Virus record (IMG/VR): IMGVR_UViG_3300036791_001073 | Location: 1-36,498 of that record | Source of the DNA: a virus | Reading direction: 5' to 3' (one strand) | Length of the DNA: 36,498 bases | Shown: positions 1 to 5,347 of the stretch, piece by piece | How positions within the stretch are numbered: position 1 is the first letter of the stretch | Layout of the letters: each line of letters opens with the position of its first letter | Made by a program: the position numbers and the translations under genes | Notes under the pieces: generated by a model | Told to the model about the DNA's origin: nothing | Database searches by the model: none | What the model saw: only the letters and a program-made list of their open reading frames with translations

Positions 1-136
1 CCTCGGCTCGCCGCTCGACCTTGCGGATGGCGTCGTAAGTCCTGGCTGAATCCAGCTGCTCGCCCAGCTTCACCAGCTCCGCCTTGGCGCGGCGAATGGC
101 GGGAACGTTCCTGTCGATAATGGTCGCAAGGTTCAT
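1..136 (-). CDS. Hypothetical small phage protein, 3' end cut by window edge
   Basis: An ATG at 136 opens a frame that runs to the window edge (MNLATIIDRNVPAIRRAKAE...). A GGAG lies 5 bases upstream of this ATG. An in-frame ATG seven codons earlier has no such site. The peptide is charged and helical with no domain I recognise. The start overlaps the stop of the upstream gene (ATGA), so it is the last visible member of the early minus-strand operon. If the window is circular, the frame continues at 36498 and stops at a TAG at 36488-36490, giving a 48-residue protein. Function unknown. Confidence 0.7.
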   Translation of the reverse strand, partial: MNLATIIDRNVPAIRRAKAELVKLGEQLDSARTYDAIRKVERRAE

Positions 137-276
137 ATCGGCTCCACAATTTTGCATCCGCACGGCCAGCCCATCAGCGCCGACCACTCGCCGAGCGGCG
201 CCAGCACCATCCAGCCGAGGCGCAGGTAGTCCTCGACGCGCTTGTGGGCGACGTACCGGACGACGGGACAAACCAT
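133..276 (-). CDS. Small conserved-looking phage protein, 47 aa
   Basis: The frame starts at an ATG (276-274) sharing a base with the TAA of the upstream gene (TAATG) and ends in a TGA overlapping the ATG of the next gene (ATGA). It encodes MVCPVVRYVAHKRVEDYLRL followed by GWMVLAPLGEWSALMGWPCG and a short tail. The Trp/Gly-rich core and perfect stop/start coupling on both sides argue for a real gene despite its size. The pattern RVEDYLRLGWM...GEWSxLMxWPCxC resembles small proteins in rhizobial prophages (from memory, unverified). No catalytic motif is visible; function unknown. Confidence 0.75.
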   Translation of the reverse strand: MVCPVVRYVAHKRVEDYLRLGWMVLAPLGEWSALMGWPCGCKIVEPI

Positions 277-530
277 TACCGGACCATCCGCCAAGTCTGA
301 TGCATTCCAGGAAACATGGCGTCAGGCTCGCCCCGCACATCCGGCCGCTCGCGGATTTTTTCCGCAGTGGCCGCGCTAACTTCGCCGGCAAGCGTCACGT
401 ACCAGCGCGGCTCCCCGCTGCGTGGATTGAATTCCTGCAGCAACACCGCATTCCTGCGCGCCATCGTATCCAGGGCCTTCTGCAGCGGCACCATCCTGCG
501 GTCGCGCTGCGCCCTCACCAATGCGTTCAT
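276..530 (-). CDS. Hypothetical phage protein, 84 aa
   Basis: The start ATG (530-528) overlaps the TGA of the preceding gene (ATGA). The frame also extends upstream without a stop, but that part is the antisense-like alternative frame of the neighbour, so the coupled ATG is chosen. The protein has a basic helical N-terminus (MNALVRAQRDRRMVPLQKAL), a short beta segment around EPRWYVTLAGEVS, and a tail ending FPGMHQTWRMVR. It resembles small early-region proteins in alphaproteobacterial prophages but carries no recognised domain. It is co-translated with the genes on both sides. Confidence 0.75.
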   Translation of the reverse strand: MNALVRAQRDRRMVPLQKALDTMARRNAVLLQEFNPRSGEPRWYVTLAGEVSAATAEKIRERPDVRGEPDAMFPGMHQTWRMVR

Positions 531-1063
531 TCCGCGGCCTCCCTCCTGCCGTCTTCCGGCAACCTGACCTCGACGTCGGGCTCGCCGGTCCACCAAAGCA
601 GCGAGACCTTGATGCCGTCGGCATGCCATTGGAACTCGGCGGGGTCGACTCCAGGCGCGCGGGCGCGTTCGCACATTTCCTCGTAGCGTGGGCGGCCCTT
701 GCGTATGAGCAGGCTGGCTCGGCGGCCGGGCGATGGGGGCGTTGTCGTTGCGATGCGTGGCCGCGAAAAATCGGGCGGCGGCATTTCCGCGTATTGCCGC
801 ATCCTCGCCCGGCGAACGGCCGCCTCTTCGCAATAATGCTTCAGCTCTCCGGATTGTGGCAAAAAGGCGCGGAATTTCTCGGACGTGGAGATTCCCGTAT
901 GCACGTCCGTGACTTCGCGAATGAGATCCGGATCGTATCTCGAAAGAACGGCCGCAATGGCGCGGACGTACACATCCGGGTCATTGGCGTCGCCCCTACG
1001 GTAGCAACCGAAGAGCAGGCGGGCCCGTTCGATTGCCAGCTTTTGCAGCTCGTTCCCGGTCAT
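527..1063 (-). CDS. Hypothetical replication-associated protein, 178 aa
   Basis: The frame is open further upstream, but the start at 1063 (MTGNELQKLAIERARLLFGC) has a GGAAG 7 bases before it and gives the usual phage-protein beginning. It overlaps the 3' end of the replication initiator gene by 68 bases. The N-terminal half is helical and includes DPDVYVRAIAAVLSRYDPDL. The C-terminal half holds a Pro/Arg-rich linker and a short acidic tail. Proteins of this type commonly follow DnaT/O-like initiators in alphaproteobacterial prophages, so a replication-accessory role (for example helicase loading) is possible, but nothing in the sequence proves it. Confidence 0.7.
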   Translation of the reverse strand: MTGNELQKLAIERARLLFGCYRRGDANDPDVYVRAIAAVLSRYDPDLIREVTDVHTGISTSEKFRAFLPQSGELKHYCEEAAVRRARMRQYAEMPPPDFSRPRIATTTPPSPGRRASLLIRKGRPRYEEMCERARAPGVDPAEFQWHADGIKVSLLWWTGEPDVEVRLPEDGRREAAE

Positions 1064-1712
1064 CGATTTCTTCCAGCAAGTCGTTGCATACGTCGACCAA
1101 GCTTTTCTTGGCGGGAGCGTGATGCCCGCCATTGCCGCCGCCATTGAGCTGATAGGGGCTCCTCACCCAGCTTTGCCAGGCCGCGTCCCAGTTGACGTAC
1201 CGGCAACCCTTCTTCTGGGCATGCAGGACGAACTTCTCGAATTCATCCTGGACGCGGGCGGGGGTCCATTTGCGATCGAGGGCGTAATTGATCATTCGCT
1301 CGCTCAGGTTGTACCCTTCCGGCAACAGAGTTGCATTCGCCGCGCGCGCCTTCTTTGTGTCGGGTGGTGGGGAGAATGGAGGGGTAGTAATAGAAGGGGG
1401 TGTGGGGGAAGGAAGAGAAGGGGAGGAAGGAGGGGAGGAGGATGTAACGCTATGTAACGCGTTACACGCAGGATTTTCCTTATCAATCAACGGTGATGTC
1501 AGCGTGTCAGCGCTGACATGCTGACATGAACGTTGATTTTGCTTGTTAATTTCAATGTCAGCATAAAAATGCTGACGCGAACGTTGATTTTGCTTGTTAA
1601 TTCTATTTTGCTCGCGGCGAACCGCCTTGCGCTCATTCTGATCCAGCTCGAGCACTTTGAGGATTTGTTCGTCCGACAAGCCGGCGGCGCGCAATATGGC
1701 GATGTCGATCAT
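996..1712 (-). CDS. Phage replication initiator-like protein (O/DnaT type), 238 aa
   Basis: Start ATG 1712-1710 overlaps the TGA of gcrA (ATGA). The protein has three parts. Residues 1-40 are a helical segment beginning MIDIAILRAAGLSDEQILKV. Residues ~40-120 are low complexity, with a duplicated INKQNQRS motif and a long Pro/Ser tract. Residues ~130-190 are a conserved-looking block (LSERMINYALDRKWTPARVQ, then FEKFVLHAQKKG...WDAAWQSWVRSP), the pattern seen at the C-terminus of phage replisome organisers and DnaT-like proteins. The gene carries its own iteron-like DNA (1372-1612), as lambda O does. I infer that it binds the origin and recruits host replication proteins. The exact family is not certain. 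Confidence 0.7.
   Translation of the reverse strand: MIDIAILRAAGLSDEQILKVLELDQNERKAVRREQNRINKQNQRSRQHFYADIEINKQNQRSCQHVSADTLTSPLIDKENPACNALHSVTSSSPPSSPSLPSPTPPSITTPPFSPPPDTKKARAANATLLPEGYNLSERMINYALDRKWTPARVQDEFEKFVLHAQKKGCRYVNWDAAWQSWVRSPYQLNGGGNGGHHAPAKKSLVDVCNDLLEEIDDRERAAKAGNRTGPPALRLLP
1372..1612. other. Candidate phage replication origin inside the initiator gene
   Basis: A ~70-base near-homopurine tract (1372-1442) leads into two palindromes, TGTAACGCGTTACA (1453-1466) and TGTCAGCGCTGACA (1505-1518). These are followed by repeated TGTCAGC half-sites at 1497, 1505, 1512 (reverse), 1520 (reverse), 1556 and 1571 (reverse, last base altered). Two copies of a ~32-base AT-rich unit containing AACGTTGATTTTGCTTG follow at ~1520-1553 and ~1571-1606. 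Iterons next to AT-rich DNA within the initiator gene is the known arrangement in lambda O. The origin role here is inferred from structure only. Confidence 0.5.
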
Positions 1713-2146
1713 GGGCCGGCGCTCCGGTAGGCTTGCCGGCAATGGTCGCGACAGTACGGCAGCCCCCCCGCGCTTTGCCTACCGCAATACCGGCGGTCGA
1801 GGACCGGGCCGTCGTGGCGCCATAGAGGCCACCTGCATGCGATTTCGGTCAGGTCCGCTATCAGGCAGCCCCCCACCGGCAAAAACGCACCAGCGGCCTT
1901 CGCACGGGCTTGGCGGGGCATCGTGGGGGGTGGGGCCAGCCTTGGCCTGATGTCCCGCTTGGGCGGGTTGGGCTTGGGCGGGTTGGGCGGGTTCTTGGTC
2001 AATGGTACGCCGATACGGCTAAGCTTCGAGATCACCGAATTGCGGGTGCACCCGAGGTCGGCGGCGATGTCGCGGGCCGACTTGGTCGCCGCCAATTCCC
2101 GCGCCCGGTCGGTGCGCTCGGCCGTCCAGAAATCCGAGTGGCTCAT
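1709..2146 (-). CDS. gcrA: GcrA family cell-cycle regulator homologue, 145 aa
   Basis: GcrA is an alphaproteobacterial sigma-70 co-regulator that recognises methylated GANTC sites at promoters. Residues 1-50 form a helix-turn-helix region (FWTAERTDRARELAATKSAR, then DIAADLGCTRNSVISKLSRI). Residues ~52-90 are a Pro-rich linker. The C-terminal part has the Cys/His signature of the family: CRWPL, then RRYCGRQ, then YCRDHCRQAY at about residues 105-142. The gene overlaps dcm upstream and rep downstream by ATGA junctions. A phage copy could redirect host RNA polymerase or respond to host CcrM methylation; that role is inference, while family membership is well supported by both ends of the protein. 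Confidence 0.88.
   Translation of the reverse strand: MSHSDFWTAERTDRARELAATKSARDIAADLGCTRNSVISKLSRIGVPLTKNPPNPPKPNPPKRDIRPRLAPPPTMPRQARAKAAGAFLPVGGCLIADLTEIACRWPLWRHDGPVLDRRYCGRQSAGGLPYCRDHCRQAYRSAGP
1961..1993 (+). repeat. GGGCGGGTT G-rich mini-repeat within gcrA
   Basis: Three near-copies of GGGCGGGTTGGG occur in 33 bases, encoding the Pro/Asn/Lys linker of GcrA on the minus strand. The plus strand has at least four runs of three G, so a G-quadruplex could form. It is probably a by-product of slippage in a Pro-rich linker. Confidence 0.5.
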
Positions 2147-3078
2147 GCCGGCGCCTTCATTGCCCTGATGAACTCCGCCGCGACCTGCGGGACGATCGCA
2201 TTGCCGGCGGCGCGCAGCTTTCCCACTCGGGCGGGTACCCCATGAGCCAAAGGCTGAATGCCGGGTTTAGTTGGCCGCGCTTTTCCATCGGTGCAGGGGA
2301 GCCACCGGACATCGGACCAGAAGTGAACTGATGCGCCTGCTCGCTGAGCGGCTTGCCGCGTGTCTGTTCCGCCCGCGACTGATGGAAGGCTTCCGTTCCC
2401 TCGCTCTTGAAGTCGCGGGCCCGTGGCGTCGCCCAGCCGGCCGCATCGGTCAGCGTCGGCCAGATCGCCATCCACACCGCCGTCGCAAGATTCGGATTGC
2501 ATCCCCCGCCACGCTCCGCTCGAGATGTCTTCATCTTCGCAGCGTAGCCATCGCCCTTCGCGATCTCCAACGCCACCGGAGTCGGCCACGAACCACAGTC
2601 TGTTCCTGACGTGCGGCGCGCCGACGCTGCAAGCTGGAAGCACGGCCGCCCCCGCGGCGTAGCCTTCCGCCTCCAGGTCAGCGAAAACAGCGTCGAGCCA
2701 GCCCCATCCAATTGCTGCCTCAACCTGCTCTCCAAGGATCGTTGCAGGGCGGCACTCGCGGATGAGACGGAACCAATGCGGCCATAGGTGGCGTTCGTCG
2801 GTGCCACCAGCTCCTTTGCCCGCGGTCGAGAACGGCTGGCAGGGACAGCTGCCTGTCCAAACAGGTCGATCATCGGGCCACCCGGCGAGGCGCAGAGCGA
2901 GCGACCATCCGGCGATGCCGGCGAACCAATGACATTGGTCGTATCCACGCACGTCATCGGGCTGCACATCGACGATGCTGCGCTCGTCGACATCGCCGGG
3001 GGCGATGTGTCCGGCGGCGACGAGGTTGCGGAGCCATTGAGCGGCATAGGGGTCGACCTCATTGTAGTAACCGGTCAT
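2143..3078 (-). CDS. Cytosine-C5 DNA methyltransferase, 311 aa
   Basis: The enzyme transfers a methyl group from S-adenosylmethionine to C5 of cytosine in a specific DNA site. Motif I is FAGIAGWSLAL (about residues 52-62, SAM binding). Motif IV is GSCPCQPFS with the catalytic Cys at about residue 80. Motif VI is present as GEQVE rather than the usual ENV. Motif VIII is PHVRNRLWFVA (~155-165), and motif X is GNAIVPQVAAEFI near the end. The start at 3078 (MTGYYNEVD) overlaps the stop of rusA by ATGA; a longer frame exists but lacks conserved sequence. No cognate restriction enzyme lies nearby, so this looks like an orphan phage methylase, probably protecting phage DNA or altering promoter binding. 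The target site cannot be read from sequence. Confidence 0.9.
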   Translation of the reverse strand: MTGYYNEVDPYAAQWLRNLVAAGHIAPGDVDERSIVDVQPDDVRGYDQCHWFAGIAGWSLALRLAGWPDDRPVWTGSCPCQPFSTAGKGAGGTDERHLWPHWFRLIRECRPATILGEQVEAAIGWGWLDAVFADLEAEGYAAGAAVLPACSVGAPHVRNRLWFVADSGGVGDREGRWLRCEDEDISSGAWRGMQSESCDGGVDGDLADADRCGRLGDATGPRLQERGNGSLPSVAGGTDTRQAAQRAGASVHFWSDVRWLPCTDGKARPTKPGIQPLAHGVPARVGKLRAAGNAIVPQVAAEFIRAMKAPA

Positions 3079-3488
3079 GCCGCCACCCATGGGCGCAGCC
3101 GCACCAGGACGCCGCTGTCCGGCGGCCCCCACCTCACTTCGAGGCGCTCGCAATGGCGGTCGTTGTCGATCAGCTGGACGCGCTGCAGCCAGTCCAGCAG
3201 CGGCTTGACCCTGTTGTCGATGTCGGAAGGCCGTGTTCCGCGCTCGAATTCGAATTCGCACTCAAACTCGCAGAGAAGCTTCGCCTGCGGGAACCGGCGC
3301 TCGGCCCGCGCTAGCACTAGCGCCATGTCGGCTTGGCGCACCCACCGCTTGACGATGGGTGATTTATTTCCCAATTTTGCCGTGAACCGGTTGACGGACG
3401 GCGGCCGCGGCAGGCGCAATTCCAGCCAGTCGATACCCCCCTGCATTAGGGGGTTGACATTTTGTAATAACTCCGGCGATTCCGTCAT
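3075..3488 (-). CDS. rusA: RusA-family Holliday junction resolvase, 137 aa
   Basis: RusA dimers cut four-way DNA junctions formed during recombination-dependent phage replication. The signature is present: RLPRPPSVNRF (residues ~25-35), then PSDIDNRVKPLLDWL with acidic residues at about 89 and 91, and LIDNDRH with Asp at about 108 and 110, matching the metal-binding set. An acidic/aromatic repeat (CEFECEFEFE) precedes the motif. Length is typical. The start ATG 3488 lies just downstream of a perfect TATAAT on the minus strand (3498-3493), so its mRNA could begin almost at the start codon. It is the first gene of the ATGA-linked rusA-dcm-gcrA-rep chain. Confidence 0.88.
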   Translation of the reverse strand: MTESPELLQNVNPLMQGGIDWLELRLPRPPSVNRFTAKLGNKSPIVKRWVRQADMALVLARAERRFPQAKLLCEFECEFEFERGTRPSDIDNRVKPLLDWLQRVQLIDNDRHCERLEVRWGPPDSGVLVRLRPWVAA

Positions 3489-3800
3489 ATTTATTATACC
3501 TTATTATTTTTCAGACGGTTGCAGCCGGTGGAACATTGGGAAAAGCAATAGGAACAGGTATCGCAAGCCCGTAGACAAACTGTCGCACTCTCTTCATACT
3601 CGTAAAAATCGCACTATCGACGCGGGCCGAGAATGGCCCGGGCAGCCCGTCGCAAGACCTGGGAATGGATATGCCTCGCCCGGGCATCCTTTTCGCTGCA
3701 GCATCGACAGAAAAGCAACCGGACGGGGAAGGCTTATGCCACGCCAACAGCGGGTGCTGTTTACTATTACACGCGATGAGATGCGTTTTTATTGGTCCAG
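3489..3800 (-). promoter_or_regulatory. 312-base intergenic region with -10 TATAAT upstream of rusA
   Basis: No convincing gene lies between the Cro-like gene and rusA. A 28-codon frame (3597-3511) and a short frame ending in an ATGA overlap with it exist but have no recognisable sequence or Shine-Dalgarno. A perfect TATAAT on the minus strand (3498-3493) sits 5 bases before the rusA start. The -35 region 17 bases further up is poor, so the promoter is uncertain or needs an activator. Confidence 0.4.
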
Positions 3801-3998
3801 TCACGGCGATCTCTCGCGGTTGAAGGCCTCCAGATCCTCCACCGAGATGCGCCCGCCGCTGGCCCGTGAGATCCTCAGCCACCACTTGGTGGGGACGCCG
3901 CAACGGTCGGGCGCCCGCCATTTGTGGATGGCCGCAGGCGACGCGCCTACTTTGACGGCGGTCTCCCGGATCAGCTCCCAGTCCAGCTTTTTGGCCAT
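3801..3998 (-). CDS. Cro/YdaS-like HTH regulator, 65 aa
   Basis: A small DNA-binding protein with one helix-turn-helix: AVKVGASPAAIHKWRAPDRC, then GVPTKWWLRISRASGGRISV. The 'sp.aIhkWr...gvP.kw' pattern is typical of the YdaS/Cro-like family that opposes prophage repressors. It is divergent from the repressor gene and has its own operators upstream, the lambda cro arrangement. The start at 3998 (MAKKLDWELI) is chosen because the protein begins normally there. An ATG at 4019 in frame would add 7 residues and would give a near-leaderless transcript. I infer that it represses the repressor promoter and starts lytic growth. Confidence 0.75.
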   Translation of the reverse strand: MAKKLDWELIRETAVKVGASPAAIHKWRAPDRCGVPTKWWLRISRASGGRISVEDLEAFNRERSP

Positions 3999-4033
3999 GG
4001 CGCCCCGCGATCCTGCCATGCTGTCCAGCTATA

Positions 4034-4048
4034 TAGACAATCCGTCCA
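4034..4048. promoter_or_regulatory. Degenerate repressor operator TAGACA-N3-CGTCCA
   Basis: TAGACAATCCGTCCA has the half-site order of the operator at 4119-4133 with two mismatches. It overlaps the minus-strand TATATA (4035-4030) just before the Cro-like gene, a position where binding would block its promoter. A further TGTCCA half-site lies at 4022-4027. Confidence 0.5.
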
Positions 4049-4062
4049 TAGCGCAAGACAGC

Positions 4063-4075
4063 GGGGGGGGGGGGG
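4063..4075 (+). repeat. Homopolymer tract of 13 G in the divergent control region
   Basis: Thirteen consecutive G are followed by a purine-rich AGAGGGGAGGG segment, between the operators of the Cro-like gene and those of the repressor. Such tracts can change length by slippage or be an assembly weak point. Confidence 0.8.
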
Positions 4076-4094
4076 AGAGGGGAGGGTCTTGCTA

Positions 4095-4109
4095 TGTCCA
4101 TTCTGGACA
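4095..4109. promoter_or_regulatory. Operator palindrome TGTCCA-TTC-TGGACA
   Basis: A perfect 15-base inverted repeat, TGTCCATTCTGGACA, lies just upstream of the repressor -35. It uses the same hexamer as the next operator but with the half-sites in the opposite order. Confidence 0.65.
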
Positions 4110-4118
4110 ATGTGAACA

Positions 4119-4147
4119 TGGACAAAATGTCCAGACTCGACTATATT
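4119..4147 (+). promoter_or_regulatory. Repressor promoter with operator over the -35
   Basis: The -35 TGGACA (4119-4124) and -10 TATATT (4142-4147) are separated by 17 bases. The operator TGGACAAAATGTCCA (4119-4133) covers the -35. The spacer contains GACTC (4134-4138), a GANTC site. Transcription should start near 4154, only about two bases before the ATG at 4156, and there is no Shine-Dalgarno, so the transcript is probably leaderless, as for lambda cI from PRM. Confidence 0.65.
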
Positions 4148-4155
4148 CCGCCACT

Positions 4156-4485
4156 ATGGCAAAGCCGCCCTCATCCAGAGATACCGCCCCGCCTCGCGAC
4201 CTGGAGGAGGGCCGTTCGCCGTTCTACGACAGAGCCAAGACCCTGATTTTAGCGGGCCGGCTGCTCAAAGGCTGGAGCCAGGCCAAGGCCGCGCAACACA
4301 TCGGAATCCCGCCGCAGGACTATATCAAGTACGAAGCGGACCCGACCCGCAGAATTCCGGCCGAACTGTTGCCCGACATATGCGACGTGCTCGGTATCGA
4401 CTTGCTGTTGCTGATGCGCGGCCCCGAGGCCATCGAGCGAATAGAGCAAGCCAAGAACTCGCCAAAGATTTCCGAGGCATCGTAG
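4156..4485 (+). CDS. HTH prophage repressor candidate, 109 aa
   Basis: A small XRE-type DNA-binding protein. The helix-turn-helix lies at about residues 34-60 (LLKGWSQAKAAQHIGIPPQD, then YIKYE), followed by a second helical segment (PAELLPDICDVLGIDLLLLM) typical of repressor N-terminal domains. There is no C-terminal serine-protease (LexA/CI) domain, so SOS-driven self-cleavage is not expected. The gene is divergent from the Cro-like gene and flanked on both sides by TGGACA/TGTCCA operators, which suggests autoregulation and control of the downstream recombination operon. The start is the ATG next to the predicted transcription start. The Pro/Ser/Arg-rich first 25 residues look disordered. 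Confidence 0.78.
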   Translation: MAKPPSSRDTAPPRDLEEGRSPFYDRAKTLILAGRLLKGWSQAKAAQHIGIPPQDYIKYEADPTRRIPAELLPDICDVLGIDLLLLMRGPEAIERIEQAKNSPKISEAS

Positions 4486-4498
4486 TAGTCCATAGCTC

Positions 4499-4536
4499 TA
4501 GACAAATTGTCCTTGCCTCTGGACAGCCCGTTTGAT
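4499..4536 (+). promoter_or_regulatory. Operator and promoter of the recombination operon
   Basis: TAGACAAATTGTCCT (4499-4513) is a near-copy of the repressor operator. It overlaps a candidate -35 TTGTCC (4508-4513), which is 17 bases from a candidate -10 TTTGAT (4531-4536). A TGGACA half-site follows at 4520-4525. The arrangement suggests repression of the downstream exo/ERF genes by the repressor or the Cro-like protein. The promoter match is moderate (4 of 6 in each box). Confidence 0.5.
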
Positions 4537-4538
4537 AC

Positions 4539-4561
4539 GGTCTCCCCGACGATGGGAGACC
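4539..4561 (+). promoter_or_regulatory. 8-bp inverted repeat covering the exo ribosome binding site
   Basis: GGTCTCCC (4539-4546) and GGGAGACC (4554-4561) are perfect inverted copies with a 7-base loop. The right arm contains the GGGAG Shine-Dalgarno of the GTG start at 4565. In RNA this would hide the ribosome binding site; in DNA it could be a protein-binding palindrome. If transcription starts near 4543, only part of the left arm would be in the transcript. Confidence 0.55.
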
Positions 4562-4564
4562 AGG

Positions 4565-5347
4565 GTGCTAACCTCACATCAGATCGAGCAGCGCCGCGGT
4601 AAGTTGACCGCAAGTCGTGTCGCATGCCTGATGACCGGCGATGCCGTCGCCATCATGCGGCTTTACCGCGAGATGACCGGCGAAGAACAGCCCGAGGATC
4701 TCTCGCGCGTCTGGCCGGTGCGTCTTGGCGAGGCTACAGAGCAGCTCAATCTCGATTGGCTCGAACAGTCCGGCGTGGCGCTCGTGCGGCGCGGCCATGT
4801 CATCACTCATCCCCGGCACGACTGGGCAGCCTGCACGATAGATGCCTGGTGTGTGGAATTGGATTGCCCGTGCGAGGCCAAGCACGTCGGTGGGCGGGAG
4901 CCTCTGGAGATCGTCGTCGAACGCTATCAGCCGCAAATGCAGTGGCAGATGGAATGCACCGGGGCAACGCAATGCGTGCTGTCGGTCATCATGGGCGCCA
5001 ATCCCCCGGTGGTGGAATATATCCGGCGCGATGAGGAATATGCCGCCGAGATGGTCAGGCGCGGCCGGCAATTCATGACCTGCGTCTCCAATCTGCAGGA
5101 GCCTGTGGCGCTGCCCGCCGTTCCTGCGCCGGTGGACGCGACCAAGGTCATCGACATGACCGGGAACAACATGTGGGCCGACAATGCCGCCGTCTGGCTC
5201 GCAGTGAAAGATGCTGCGGCAGAGTGTGAAACCGCATCAAAGATACTCAAGGCCACCGTTCCAGCCGATGCGAAGAAAGCATGGGGACACGGCGTGCGTA
5301 TTACACGTGATCGCGCCGGACGGCTGTCGCTTCGGGAGGACACATGA
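4565..5347 (+). CDS. YqaJ-family phage exonuclease, 260 aa
   Basis: This belongs to the lambda Exo-like YqaJ nucleases, which resect double-stranded ends to give 3' single strands for the annealing protein. Visible motifs are RRGKLTASRVACLM (residues ~10-23), LGEATEQ with Glu (~54-60), the active-site Asp in CTIDAW (~93), E-x-K in CEAKH (104/106), and QMQWQME (~124-130). The GTG start has GGGAG 6 bases upstream; an in-frame ATG at 4532 lacks such a site and lies within the promoter region. The stop overlaps the ERF gene start by ATGA. Exo next to an annealing protein is the standard two-gene phage recombination module. Confidence 0.9.
   Translation: MLTSHQIEQRRGKLTASRVACLMTGDAVAIMRLYREMTGEEQPEDLSRVWPVRLGEATEQLNLDWLEQSGVALVRRGHVITHPRHDWAACTIDAWCVELDCPCEAKHVGGREPLEIVVERYQPQMQWQMECTGATQCVLSVIMGANPPVVEYIRRDEEYAAEMVRRGRQFMTCVSNLQEPVALPAVPAPVDATKVIDMTGNNMWADNAAVWLAVKDAAAECETASKILKATVPADAKKAWGHGVRITRDRAGRLSLREDT

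Noticed and set aside
3511-3597. 28-codon frame upstream of rusA
   Set aside because: No Shine-Dalgarno, no recognisable sequence and no coupling to rusA; kept only as a remark for the intergenic region.
2788-4155. Upstream extension of the repressor frame
   Set aside because: The frame is open for 1.3 kb upstream but crosses the methyltransferase, RusA and Cro-like genes in antisense and the operator region. The repressor itself starts at 4156.
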